Assembly: GCA_013396915.1 (NCBI GenBank)
Contig: VWZL01000268.1
Coordinates: 124,001 to 188,000, forward strand
From: Stercorarius parasiticus
Lineage: Eukaryota > Chordata > Aves > Charadriiformes > Stercorariidae
DNA length: 64,000 nt
Direction of reading: 5' to 3'
Made by a program: the position numbers and the translations under genes. A model generated the notes under the pieces. It ran no database searches. It saw only the letters and a program-made list of their open reading frames with translations, and was not told the DNA's origin. This document shows positions 36,101 to 48,347 of this stretch, in pieces (the first letter of the stretch is position 1; each line of letters starts with the position of its first letter).

Positions 36101-39006
36101 TTTGGACTCTTGGTGCAACGTGCCTTTTTGTTTCCACCCCAGGTGGGCCTTGCGCTGCAAAGGGTGCGATTGAGCCTAATGTACACAACTGGTAGTTGGG
36201 CAGGATTTGGTTACTAAGCCTTAGGAGGGAAGCATTATAAATCACGCTTCTCCTGGAAAATAACTTGGATATGCTCGCTTTTGTCTTTGGGTAGGTGCCA
36301 GCATACAGTGAGCAAGAGAGAGATTATTGCCTGTTGAGAAAAATGAATGGCTTTACGTATAAAGCATGTGAACCTTTCAAAACTGTATGCATGTTTGCGC
36401 TGGGAAACTCATGAAACACTAATGAACCCGACCCTGGTGTCCCTGGCCCTTCTCAAAGCAATTCTTTGTGGTGACCTGTTATGCTCCTTCTTTAAATGGC
36501 GATGCTGTGTGGCAGACAGTGTATATTTTTTTTATGCATCCAGCTGAATTCTAGATATTAAAATAATTATATTCCTGGGGAGCTGAGAGTTAGAGCCAGA
36601 TGGGAAGAAAGGCGTGACCTTGATTGATTATCTAGTTTGGGGATGGGAGCAGGGATCTTGGGAGCAAGAACAGTCCCAAATCCCTCTCTCTTCACCCACA
36701 ACTGCTTTTTCAAAATTCTGTGTTAAATGAGTGGAAATCTGAAAAAGTCTTGCATACTTGTATAACATTAGTCATGAAAGATACAGTGAGCATATGCCCT
36801 TGTCCCTTAATGCCATTTTAAACTGATAAGACAGCTTAGATATTGTTAGACTGCATACAGCACAGGAAGCTGAAATCGTTGTCCTGGCAGCATGTCCCAG
36901 GGCAAGGTGTGTTATTGGGAGTATTTCAGGGTGGTGATCTTTACACTTAGGTTTTTATGGATCTGTGTTACAGGATATGTGGATGTCGTGTTTGTGCGCT
37001 TAAGTCTGATATGTTTGAAGCGTGCATGCTCTTAGACCAGGTTGTGCAGTGGTTACTCATGCAGAAACCCCTAAATACATGTGCCTGAGGAGAAACACAC
37101 TTCAGGCACCAGCTGGAGACTGGAAGACAACTAGAATGGAGTTAACAAATCTGGTGGAAAAATCTGTTTGAGGAGGGTCAGCATGGAATGGACACTTCTT
37201 CCCAGAAGAAGCTAGGAAATTGTGAAAGCCAGAAAAAGCCCACTCTTGTAATTGGAGCCCTGGGACCTAAAACCTGGGAGGTAATGTAGTTCGTAGCTCG
37301 CTGGAGAACTCAGAGTCAACACAGAGCAAGCCAAGATGGAAGACTGAATTATCTATAAAACTGGCTGTGCAAAATGATTTGCTTTCTCCTTCCAAAAATG
37401 TAATAAACATATGTTAAAAATACAATTTTGCTTTTATTCTTGAAACATCAGTGACCGAAGCAAATCACTTAAAAAATCTGAGTAATGGGGAGACTGTATT
37501 GTTGTGGGTCTGCTATTTCGATTAGTTGAACTTTTTCTGTTCAAGAAAACAGCAAAGCCAGGAAGCTTGGGAAATAAACGTTAAGCCAGAATCCTCTTAG
37601 TTTCTGTTTACAGAAATGGTTGCTTTTGTAGGCTATTAAAAAGCGTCCAGAGCATCAACTGTGCATTTACTGTCTGAAGGGACTGGCACTTAATAACTTG
37701 TGAGCTTTAAGTTAGAAGAAGTGAAGAGATAAAATTGTCCATCCGTGTTGATAGTGTTATGTCTTCTGATTTGTGTTCACAATTCATATTTCCTGTAGTG
37801 TATGAGGACAGAAGTCATTCACATGCATTTCTAAAGACATCAAAATATGCATGCGCTGGAATGCAAAAGATGATTAAAATATCATGGTTCGCTACTTACT
37901 ATAACTAATCGGTCCAGTCCACTGCATATTTCTGAATCCCTCACTGACATTTATGGATTCCTTTAGTGAAAATGCTGAGATTGAGAGCAACCATTAAATA
38001 TTTCAGTAATGTACGTATTTTAAAGTCAAGTCAGAATCAGAAAAAGAATGATGTACTGCATTTCTTTGAAAGGCAGACACAGCTTTTTAAAAAATATCTT
38101 CATGGTGCCTGATACCATTGTCCTGCTAGTGCTCTCAGTGGAGAATAACAATAATTTCAAACTGTTCCTCTATCTATCTGTCCTCTGTTACTTTGCCTAC
38201 TGAAACCCAAGAGGTACTGTTGGTCTGCATTTCCTGGACGAGCAATTAAGAAAAATAATGTCCATCTGTTGTTTGTGAAAATTTTGGATGGGAAAATGCT
38301 GATTTTATACACGGTCAGAGAATGGGTAAAATTTGTTTTGCAAGGGACATCAAAGAGCAGAGCACCCTTGGGTGTGCAGCTGCCCCGCGGAAGATTTACA
38401 CCCCGTTTGTACTAGCCAGCAGCCTGTTGATGTTTTGCTGCTTGGCTGTTGCAATCCCTGCCTTCCGGCAGACAGCAGTAGAAGTCAGTAGCGGGCCTGG
38501 GCAGGTGGGTGGGTTGCTCAGATTGAGCATGGAAATGCTAGTTTTGCAAGTAGGACCTCTTTGAGATATTGACAAGGGACAGTGATTCTGTGTTTTGCCT
38601 GTCCGGCAGGACACACAGTACAGCCTCGGTCTCTGGCAAAGGAGGTTTGCTGAAGAGTTATCTATAACCTACGGTGCCTCCAATTTTGAGGTGTCTCCAT
38701 TTTTGCCAGCACTTGGCTTCCATGCCATTCAATAAAGTGCATTTATTTCTGTTATTTTTAATACTTCACATGTGCAGTCCAAGAGTATGCCATGATTTGA
38801 ACAGCAAAAAGTGATTCTTGGTGCCTGTGCTGAGATACCACTGAAGTTAAATGGGAAGGTACTTTGTGCTTTCAAATTACAGGCCACTTTTAATTATCAT
38901 TTTTCATTAATTTATTCTCTTTTTTTCCCATTTTTTGGCCACTCTCTCTTTTGCTATTCAGGATAGCCAAATACTGACAACCTGCGGATGCCTAACAGCT
39001 GGAAGA
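33185..39006. other. Unique non-coding DNA, no gene recognised
   Basis: I see no recognisable exon or transposon in 5.8 kb. A 137-codon frame at 33352-33765 (-) has no motif and is rich in Lys/Arg/Glu and Ser/Gln by composition only. A perfect 10-bp palindrome GCACGCGTGC lies at 35555-35564. An AT-rich, TAAT-containing patch spans about 34915-34975. The segment 37040-37420 has a TATA-like TCTATAAAAC and an AATAAAC but no LTR ends, so it is not called. Confidence 0.5.
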
Positions 39007-39520
39007 TCACAGAATCATAGAATCATAGAATGGTATGGGTTGGAAGGGACCTTAAAGATCATCTAGTTCCAACCCCCCTGCCATGGGCAGGGACACCTCC
39101 CACTAGACCAGGATACTCAAAGCCCCATCCAGTCTGGCCTTGAACACTTCCAGGGATGGGGCATCCACAGCTTCTCTGGGCAGCCTGTTCCAGTGCCTCA
39201 CCACCCTCACAGTAAAGAATTTCTTCCTAATATGTAATCTAAATTTTCCCTCTTTCAGTTTGACACTGTTACCCCTCGTCCTATCGCTCCACTCCCTGAT
39301 AAAGAGTCCCTCCCCATCTCTCCTGTAGGCCCCCTTTAGGTACTGGAAGGCCGCTATACGGTCTCCCCCGAGCCTTCTCTTCTCCAGGCTGAACAACCCC
39401 AACTCTCTCAGCCTGTCCTCATAGCAGAGGTGCTCCAGCCCTCGGATCATCTTCATGGCCCTCCGCTGGACCTGTTCCAACAGGTCCATGTCCTTCTTCT
39501 GCTGAGGGCTCCAGAGCTGG
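39007..39520 (-). mobile_element. CR1 LINE 3' fragment, antisense, well preserved
   Basis: The + strand begins with the reverse of the CR1 tail, ATCACAGAATCATAGAATCA followed by TAGAATGG. The tail unit is thus repeated about three times. Then come GGGTTGGAAGGGACC, GATCATCTAGTTCC and the complement of ORF2, ending abruptly near CTCCAGAGCTGG at 39520. The element is on the - strand and 5'-truncated to about 515 bp. The coding part is open to its normal stop, which suggests a younger copy than the others in this window. I see no clear target-site duplication, as is usual for CR1. Confidence 0.95.
39103..39489 (-). pseudogene. CR1 ORF2 C-terminal fragment, frame still open
   Basis: A 128-codon open frame within the CR1 copy. 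It has the RT C-terminal (thumb and connection) segments in the right order: [95 protein letters not shown], then the natural stop. The endonuclease, the RT catalytic motifs and any promoter are missing because of 5' truncation. It can therefore make no active enzyme, although an ORF finder will report it as a protein. The absence of stops and frameshifts over 385 bp fits recent insertion. Confidence 0.9.
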
Positions 39521-40893
39521 GCTGCCAGTGCTCTGAGACTTGATCATCTCCCCTGTATTTGAACTGTTTGTGAAGGCTATGGAAAAGGCTTGGAAGCAGT
39601 TCTGATGTTCCTTGGCATTAATTTTGAAAACTTAAAATTATTCCGGGCGTACAGTGTACTTGTCATGCCTGGCTTGCACCAGGTGGCATGAAGAGATGCA
39701 ATTCAATGAGCCTGTTCTGTGAAAAGGTCACAAAATCAGCATGTGCTTTCACTTCATACTAAAGAAGCAGGAAAACCTGAAGCACTGTCAAGTTGTTGCC
39801 CACCTGCACCTTTAGTAGACGGTGGTATTGGTGCTGCTCATGTTTGTTAGATATGGTTCCTGCTGGCATTTCTGTGGGTTTTGTATCTTAATTTATCTGT
39901 CTAAGGCTACAATTTCCCCAGGACCTCAAATGTTCTCTGTTTCTCTGAGTGACTGGAAATCTGATGTAATATAAATTTGACAATCCTTTTGCTCAAGCAG
40001 TTAACTTTGAAGGCACTACCAGTTGTCTTTTCTTTTATGGGGATTGCATTTATGCTCAAATAAAATACAATTTGGATTTATTTGATTTGAAGTATTTCAA
40101 ATGCACTATGGCACGGCTTTTATATGTAGTTGACGGTGAAAACCTGAAGTACTATTTTCAAGAGATGATAATAAATTATAAAAATGTATCGCATTTTTAG
40201 GAATCAAAATAACAGGGCCTTATACAGCAAGAAGCAGCAGAAATGTGGGTTATCTAGTCTGTCACAACATTATTCACATCAGATAGCCACTTTGAGATCT
40301 TTTACATGAATTCCTCAGTGAGCAGTGCAAGTGGGTGTTTTCCCATTGCTTTTTGAAAGTGGATTGATATCACTTAAGGCAGCACTGTTGTCTACTCGGG
40401 CTGCTCAAATGAATTGTACACTGAAGTTTAGATGGAAATTCTTGCCTTTCCGCTGGTGCCAAGGGACTTCAACTAGTCATTTTAGCTTTTAAAATATTTA
40501 TTCAAGATTACACAACACAAAATCTCCTAAAGACTTGTGCTTCCTAGTGTGAATGTACAACCAGCCTTGCTGGTGCTGGCTGGGTGAGCACAGTTTGGAG
40601 TCCGCATGGGCATCACGTGAATTTCTCACGTGAATTGGCAACTGTCGTCTGCATGAGCAAATCCATCTCTCCTCTCCCAGACCACGTCCTACTGACATCC
40701 TGACAGCAGAAAGCTAACAAAATGAAACATTATGCAGACTACCTCCGTTTCTGTGTGCTCTGAGAGTTAGGGATTTTATAGAAACTCCAAATTTATTTCC
40801 TGTATTTTTCTTGCAGTAGAGAAATTTAAGGCCAGATTTATGTTGAGGAATCGTTATCCCCTGGAAGGAGACCTGGTGGACATGGTGGGCAAG
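39521..40893. other. Unique non-coding DNA with a tandem E-box pair
   Basis: No exon or transposon is visible. The notable item is the E-box pair at 40613-40636, listed separately. The rest is AT-rich and unremarkable. Confidence 0.5.
40613..40636. promoter_or_regulatory. Tandem canonical E-boxes, 7-bp spacer
   Basis: The 11-bp word TCACGTGAATT occurs twice (40613-40623 and 40626-40636). This places two CACGTG cores at 40614-40619 and 40627-40632 with exactly 7 bp between them. Paired E-boxes with 6-7 bp spacing are the arrangement known for CLOCK:BMAL1-driven circadian enhancers. CACGTG is also bound by MYC/MAX, USF and MITF/TFE proteins. Single CACGTG sites are scattered elsewhere in the window, but this is the only tandem pair I saw. 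Function is inference. Confidence 0.45.
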
Positions 40894-41178
40894 GAGCTGA
40901 GCAGGCATCGGCTAGCTGTTCTGGGGCGAAGGAGGCCGACTGCAGCCCAGGCTGTTAGTGGCAGGGTGAGAGCAGGGTGCCTGGTCCAGTTTGGGCCCCC
41001 CAGCACAAGGAAGACTCTGATGTACTCAATTATTAGGGCGATGGCTGGAGCATAGACAGAAGAGGCGAAGCAGAGGGAGATGGCTCTTTTCAGCCTTGAG
41101 AAGGTGAAGGGGAGTCAATGTTGCTGTCTGCAGCTACATGATGGAGGAGGGTACAGAGAAGGGAAGAGAAAGATACAG
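40894..41178 (+). mobile_element. Degraded CR1 LINE internal fragment
   Basis: Word-by-word similarity to CR1 ORF2 in order: GCTGAGCAGGCATCGG, GGCGAAGGAGGCCGACTGCA, GTCCAGTTTGGGCCCCCCAG followed by CACAAGGAAGAC, then ATGGCTGGAGCAT and CTTTTCAGCCTTGAGAAGG. In one frame this reads VQFGPPSTRK, the equivalent of the CR1 VQFWAPQHKK segment. There are several internal gaps, and no 3' tail is visible because the match fades after about 41178. It is probably the oldest CR1 copy in the window, with its 3' end deleted or mutated beyond recognition. Confidence 0.62.
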
Positions 41179-44100
41179 AAATGCCTCCCCTCCCTCCCCC
41201 CCACTACAAAGTGAGCATTAGTATATTGTTGACTGCTTTTGCAGTAGGCTTTTGATACCATGGGTAGCAGAACAAAAGTCTTGCCTCACATGAATGAGGC
41301 AAAGGAGATGCGCACACTGTTTTTTGCAGCAATATAATCGCTAGAAGTTTATTTTGCTCCCTTCAAAGTAAGGCAGCCTAAATCCCATAGCATCACAGCA
41401 GCTCAGTACCTTCCTTCTCCCTTCTTCTGTTCTGACTTTCCCTTTCTGTGTAAGAGAGAGAATTTCTATTTGCATTCAGGGGGACAGCCCACTCGACTTC
41501 AGTGCTTCCAGGGATCCTTCTGGGCATGTGTTGTGTCCGGGCTGGGGCTAGCTAGCAACAGGCATCCATAGGGGAGGAATTTATATTGTCTGAGAGGCCT
41601 GAACACTGAAGTACTGTAAATGGTGTTTTCACACACTGCAGCTAATTCCCACAGTTTCCATCGCTTTAGGCTGTTGCTTCTGATGAAAAACAAACAGAAT
41701 GGTCTGGGAGCTGAGGAATGCAGTCTGAAGCGCAGTCAGCACGTGGCCTCCGCTGGAGTGTACAATTGGAGTCAGAAAGGGAGCTGTGTAATGCCTGTAC
41801 AAGAGAGGGGTGTCCAGGCATGGTGCTTAGCGCTTCTTGATGTCAAGGCCACAATTCTCAGAGGCTTTCAGAGCTTTAAGGACCACACAGGGTAATCTAC
41901 TTCAGTGGCCGGATGCTTTACCCTGTTAGCAAATTGACATGATTCCTTGAAGACATACTCAGAGCAAGTTTCAACACTGAACTTGTAGAGTTAGTAGAGC
42001 AGTTTTCCAGTCATGAGTGAGTAAATGGAAATATTCACTACGGGGACCGTTTCCCAAATTTCTTGCTGAAGAAGAAAATAACTCTGTCAGGGGACAGTGA
42101 CTGTTTGGAAATATGCTGAGCAAGCACAGTGAGCGTGTCACGTGGGTTTATATTCTGTTAGGATGACCACATAAGTAATAATATCGTAGCTCCTTTGTAC
42201 TGCTGCCTGCCTTTTGCTCAGGCCTTCCTGTTCCTCTCTCTACACCTGGTCTTTCCTGTAGTCTGTTGCTTGACTCCCCCTTGCAATCTGCATACTGCAT
42301 TTTCTCATGAAGTGAAACGTATGCAAAAAAAAAGTCTGGTTTGGACACTACTTAGTAATTCCTCTAGCGCGCATGATGTGTGGTTCCAAATGCTGATATA
42401 GATGATTAGCACAGTTATCACACCCAGAAATAATTTTCTGATTCTCGCACTGGACAAACTCAGCCTTTTTTGAGGCAGCCCTTGCACAGCTGCACACTGT
42501 GTGTGCAGTATCTAGGAATTTTTCCTTGGCTAATCCTGCCAAACCTATGGAAGCATCCTCTTCATTCTGCATTCTGTCGAAAGGACTTACTGTGGTCTAA
42601 CATAAAAACTAATTGAATATTTTTTTTCCATGAGTGCTGGTGAACATCAACTAAGTCATTCTCACAGTATCCAGTCACCTGTTGTGAAGAATTCACATTG
42701 GGTTTTTTTTTTTTGAGGAAACACTTTCATGTTTTACTTAGATGCAGAATAACTTTGTGCATGAAGAGCTTGTTGCCAGAGCTACAAGGACCTTTCCATT
42801 CTTCCCTTTGTAAAAATGAAGACAATCAAGAGAAACTTTAAAAGAGCAAACTGCGTTGTCAGTGGAACTTTATACAGTGCACACCTGCCTTCGTCTATTT
42901 GAGTGCTGCACTTTTTTTTAAGTAGAATATCGCACAAGGACCAGATTTTGTTGGGAAGTGAGTCATCAAGCTTCAGCTGAGTTTTTATGATCAGGGCTGG
43001 CCGGTACCTGATCATCAGTACCAATAGCTTTTTGAGACCCACTGATGCCCAAAGACGTGCAGAGTCTTCCTGACAGACAGTATTAATGTGCCTGCACAGT
43101 CTTGCAGAAGGCTGCTTGTAGGCGAATGCCACAGACTTGTGTAGTTCATAAAGCTCGAGCTGAGGTGCATGAGTCAGGCCGGGGCCCGAGACGGAAACCA
43201 GTTTCTGGATAATAACGTGATGAATGTTTCTGAGCTATCTGGGAATGCCACAGCCAGCACTCTCCCTTCACTCCCTCCAGGAACTGCTGTAGCTGCATGC
43301 ATGTGCGTCTGCCTTAGAGGTCAGGAGAAAGGAGTGTGTGCAGTTTTGACTGCTTTAACTCCTCTTGGCTGCATTTTGGGAAAAGAAGGGGGGATATTTT
43401 GGTCTTATTAACCAGATGAGACATTACAGATTAGTATTACCACCAATGCATAGGCTCTGATTCTGTGAATGCGACGTGAGCTCCCAGCAGGACAGCATGG
43501 GCTTATATGACAAGGAATCCCCGGGGACAGAGTAATCAGTGCTCAATATGTTTAGGAGTATTTCCCTTGTGACCTGTAGCACTTCTCATATGGGTCATGG
43601 TATTTGGAAACTTCATTTGAGGTCACAGAGGTCCCTGAGCGTTGTCTCTTGGGACGGTCAAGTTGTTCCAGGGTACAGCTGCCATGGCAGGGAGCAGTCT
43701 CCATGTAGGGCTGGCCTTCTGTCCTTTTGTAGGGAAAAACAGCAGAACTAAAAATACATTGCTCTGAGAAGGGGAGAGTTTGTGCTTTATGCTACACTGT
43801 CTCTGTGTATGCATTTATAAACTCCCATTCGAATTAGGACAATTCGAATTCTGGGAATTCTGAAGAGGAGCAATGCCTAGCACACGTCTGGGAGGTTGAG
43901 TCAGTAATAATTATGCTTATGAAGTTGTTAATTTTTTCAGTTGGTAAGTTCCCTCTTAGGAAAAGAGAATCCTGGTTTCTAAGCCCTTTGTCAGTGCTTT
44001 CCCTATCCCCTTGCAGCAGCCGGCTGACTGCCCTCGACATACCTGGCTGCAAACTTAGTATGAATACAGGGAAATTGGGGTAGGGGGGTGTCTAGTCTGG

Positions 44101-45654
44101 GAATCTCTGCTGAGAAAGTAGCTGGCTGCACCAACGCAGTTGCAACATGCATGAACCTCTGTTTGTGATGGCGTTACAGAGCATGAGACTGAAAGCCAGT
44201 CACCAAAAACCTGAGTACATCTTCTTGTATGTGTATGAAATAAATTTTGTAGTTTTCTGAAGTTAACGAAGACACAGAGCAGGTCAGGGACAGTGGCATG
44301 CTCTCCCCTCTGGCATGTCTGTTCCCAGAACTGCTTCAGCTCTGGAGTTGTCATGGATGCAGCCATGGCAGGCCATCCTAAACTGGTCCAAAAAAAAGGG
44401 GAAGCTAGCCACTTGGAGACGCATACTTCCCATAAGCCCTAGACTTTTAATCCTAATAACTGTAAACAAACCCTGACCTGGAAAAATCTTTTCATTTTCT
44501 TTTTTTTCCCTTCAAGTGTGGGAAGAGAAGTCCCACTCCTTAACCTTTGCACAACCACATATTAATCTAATTTCCTACTCATCATGACCTAGTGATTTGG
44601 AAATTGCAACTACGCTTAATTTGATTTTTCTTCCCATGTTTTTATGTTATGTTTTTGTTTTTTCCTCTGTTCTTGTTTTTGGTTCAGTGCCAGTTCATTA
44701 AACTTCAGTCACAAATACCAGCTAGAGGACACAGAGCTTGTCGTCATTTCAGCTAATCAGATATTTGTAGATCAGAACGCGTTATTGCATACACACATGA
44801 AAACTAGGGCGCTCTCCTATTGCTCCTTCCCCTTCTTGGGAGGCTTTGCCTGATCACTGTTTTCTCGTTATGTTGGCCCACCAGGATACATACTGTTTAG
44901 AGAACTTAGCGTAATAGTACTCTTTTTTTTCTGATTCAGAAACCTGTGCCATCCTCCATTCCCTGCTGCTGCTGTTGTCCCTGTGCAGTGTTTTGAAAGT
45001 TAGCACAGGCATCTTGTATTCTTGGTGAGAAATGCTGTAAGTTACAGTTAAGCCATCAGACAAAACGGTAGTAGTTTGAGCGATCAGCAGCTGCCACTAG
45101 CTTTGCTTTAAACCATTAAGAGCAAATGTTCAGATCTCAAGAAATGTTTTAACCTTCCCTTAGCAGAAATGTTCTGGGAAAATCAGAAACTTATGCTGTT
45201 TTAAATTAAAAAATAATAATAAACAAATTGAGTTATGAGTTATGATGGGCATTTGTCACAAATATTTTTTTAGGGACAAAACCCCAGAGGTGCACACCTC
45301 TCCAAAGAGGGAAGGAGGTGACTTTTTTTCCCTCAAATGTCTTCCATTTGCTAGAGGCTCCACAAAAAATGTTCGTTTTAAGCATAATATTAGCAAGACT
45401 TTGATTAGCACAATACCATGAACTCCCTGTCACCACATAGCATAACATCTTTTCCCATGCCTATGTTTAATTGCTGCAAATCCAGCAGTTCCCACGGCTT
45501 ATTACGAATTCTTTCCACTAAAATTGCTGAATCGTGGTATTCAAGCTATCAAAAATAGCGTCTGTGAAAGTAATGAACCTTACATCATAATAAATCCTGA
45601 GTGATTCGAGAACGCTTCCGTAACTGTTTTCCATCGTCTACCTTCCCTTGAAAG

Positions 45655-45683
45655 TTTTTTTTTTTTACTTTTTTTTTTTTTTT
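45655..45683. repeat. Poly-T tract T12-AC-T15
   Basis: T12 at 45655-45666, then AC, then T15 at 45669-45683. On the - strand this is a poly-A tract, which can mark the tail of a retrocopy, but the neighbouring sequence shows no gene-derived body or flanking repeat. It is most simply a slippage-prone homopolymer. Confidence 0.9.
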
Positions 45684-46813
45684 GTAGAACTCTACTATCC
45701 CATCTGCGAGCAATGTTCTTTTTTCTGAGGAATTTATCACTTAGATTGGAAGGACAATGTCACCTCAAACACAGTTTGTGCTTTGTTATTTTGTTTGCGA
45801 TAGAAGGGTGTGTTCTTCAAAATTTTGCATGAGTAAAAATATTGCTATAGGCCTTTCAAAAGTCATAGCGGAGAAATTTACAATTGTGAAATTCTCATGA
45901 CCACTGTGTGCAACCTGAGTGTGCTGACAGCGTGCTGTAAGGGAGCAGACTGCCTTCAGTAAGCTTCAGTGGCTAAATTTGAAGAAAAGCAAGTGTTAAG
46001 TGACAACAGGAATTGTGAACAGCTAAATGATATTTCAAGTGGTTTTTTTTAATCATACCAGACATGATTTTTAATAGAAAAAGTAACTTTGCCAGGGGTT
46101 ATTTTAATAACATGGTAGATGGTAATTTAGATTCTCTCTTCGCATTCACGTTGCTGCATATAGATGTGTATACTGAAGATGCAGTAGCCTAGTGGCTCAG
46201 ATCACTCTACTGCTGAACAGTCTCTAAAACCCAAAGTTCAATACATGTCTTGCTCCTCCAGACCGTATGTACCAAAGAAAGGAAAAACTTCGGAAAATGG
46301 GCCTGACGTCTTTCAGAGAAACGCAGTGGTGTGGGGATATGCTTGTTCTTTCTATGAAGTAAAACAAGACGTCCCTGAGAGGTTACTCTGTCCTGTATCG
46401 ATTCTCTTTTTTTTTCCTTCTCCCTTAAAGTAAATAAGATCAGCTTGAGCTTTCTAAAACTCTCACTGGAAATCTTTTTCTCAGAGGTGAAGAAAGCGTT
46501 TGAATGACTTTCCAATTAACAAAAAAGCCCCTTACTAATAATAATTGGCTAAATACCCATTGAAGTAGTGAAAAAACAAAATTAGTATCAAGCCTGTGAG
46601 TGTATTATATTTCCTTCCCTTGTCCAGCACAAAGCAGGTGGTAGATCAGATGTCATGATAATTGCAGGCCTGGGAGGGATCTCCGGCAGCAGGTCACTTA
46701 ACTGTGTGGCAAAACAGGAGCAGCTCTGTGGGTCACCCTACAAGTAATGAGTTGCACAAGATAACAGTGGAGAAGCACCGAGAGTGTATCGGCTAGGTGG
46801 GGACCGGCAGCAT

Positions 46814-46845
46814 CAGGGTACGTGGACTGCCACTGGAGTACCCTG
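46814..46845. repeat. Bulged hairpin
   Basis: An 8-bp outer stem (CAGGGTAC 46814-46821 with GTACCCTG 46838-46845) encloses a 4-bp inner stem (GTGG 46822-46825 with CCAC 46830-46833), a 4-nt loop and a 4-nt bulge on one side. The function is unknown. It is shorter than a microRNA precursor. Confidence 0.75.
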
Positions 46846-48322
46846 TTGCCCATTCTACACTTAAACAAGGTGCTTTTCCTCTCCCAGCTTTCGGGAGCAG
46901 AGCCTACAGTCCCTCCTTGCGCATGCATTTGGGGCACCTGCCCTTCTGTGGCTCCTTCATGAGGCTCAGCACTCCTCGGACCAACAGTGGTGGGTGCATC
47001 ACCTGCATCCAGGAGTGTTTTGGGGGAAGATACAGATGGGTTTTAGAGCTCTAGGGGTATGTTCGAACCCTCTCACAAGGCATTTGCTTATCCTGTACAA
47101 GATCAAAATGATGCAATGATGATCCAAGAAGAGTGCACTGTAAGATATGTTTCCCTACACTCACATCTTCCTTTATTAATCCCAGTTGTGTACTCTATAC
47201 ATTATCCAAAGAAATTACTGCTCAGCCATTTCCCAGCAAGGGTAATTCCTCCATTAGCAGACATTTATTCAGACGGTCATCCCTACGTCAAAGCTAGGAC
47301 AACTGGACGCACATCTACTTCGAAGAATTATCTTTAAGTTTGTTAACAAACAATAGCTTTAGAATGTTTTTGAAAGAACAGACTATAGAGGGAGCAAAAC
47401 TGGGAACCATGTTACTTATTGCATAATTATATGCATAATGTTTCAAGGGATCATCTGTCCTTAGTGCAAATAGATATCACATTAAAATGGAGGGAGATTA
47501 CGTTTGTAATTGCTCAACATTTATCTTTTTCTTGAAACATTTATGGTTTATGAAACATTTATACCCTTTTATGTTTAGAAGCAAGTAGAAAAATAAGTGA
47601 TTGCACAGGGTCTTAGTTTTCTGAGACAGAAGTACACAGTTGTGTACAGTAAATTTGAAAATGAAGGAATAATTTACCAGCTGTCTTAAGAGAGATGTGG
47701 GCATTTCAGCATTATCTCCTATTCTTCTGCAAAAAGGTACTCCGTCTTCTCTAAGAGCTGAGTGCAGCTGGATTTTGTCTTAAAGTAGCTAAGTGCTTAA
47801 TAAGGAATGAATTACTGCTGGTGAAATTATTCACAGACAATAACCAGTTCCTAATTCATCCGGGAACTTACTCCATGTTCTTTTCCTTTATACTGGCCCT
47901 TAGTGCCTTAGCTTTGAGCAGAAAAAAATCACTGTGCATAGAGGGCGCAATTAGGGGATCGATGATGACAGAGTAACCAGTTGCCTGTGAATCCCCAGCC
48001 TACGTCTGGAGCACTGACTTGCTCCCTTATAGCAACAGAGCAGGACTGGACCAGCCTTTGAGTCCTGCCCTTTTACATTTTAATCCACCTGCCTGCGAAC
48101 TGCTTACCTCTGGGCTCCCTCAAGATGAAACTCTTTCCTGGGCTGAAAAGAAATATTTTCTAGCTCCTAAAGACATCCATTATGTTTCCTTGTATGAACT
48201 AATAGTTTATTTCCTCTTTTGTTGCGTTGTGGGCATGGCAAACCCCACCTGCTGCAGGGAAGGGAGGCTGGGGCCAAGCCAAGGCAGCTGATTATGAACA
48301 ATATCTTAAAACCCAAGTGTGA

Positions 48323-48347
48323 GAGAACCTTCAGAAGGAAGGTTCTC
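48323..48347. repeat. Perfect 10-bp hairpin, 5-nt loop
   Basis: GAGAACCTTC (48323-48332) pairs perfectly with GAAGGTTCTC (48338-48347) across the loop AGAAG. There is no downstream T-run on the + strand to suggest a Pol III terminator, and the stem is too short for a microRNA precursor. Confidence 0.85.

Noticed and set aside
37040..37420. Possible LTR with TCTATAAAAC and AATAAAC
   Set aside because: No terminal TG/CA pair, target duplication or internal repeats; two short signals alone are not enough.
47055..47075. GTTCGAACC as the B-box of a tRNA or tRNA-derived SINE
   Set aside because: No acceptor, D or anticodon arms and no A-box at the right distance.
47944..47960. AGAGGGCGC as a CTCF core
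   Set aside because: The nine-base core fits but the preceding four to five bases do not, so the total match is weak.
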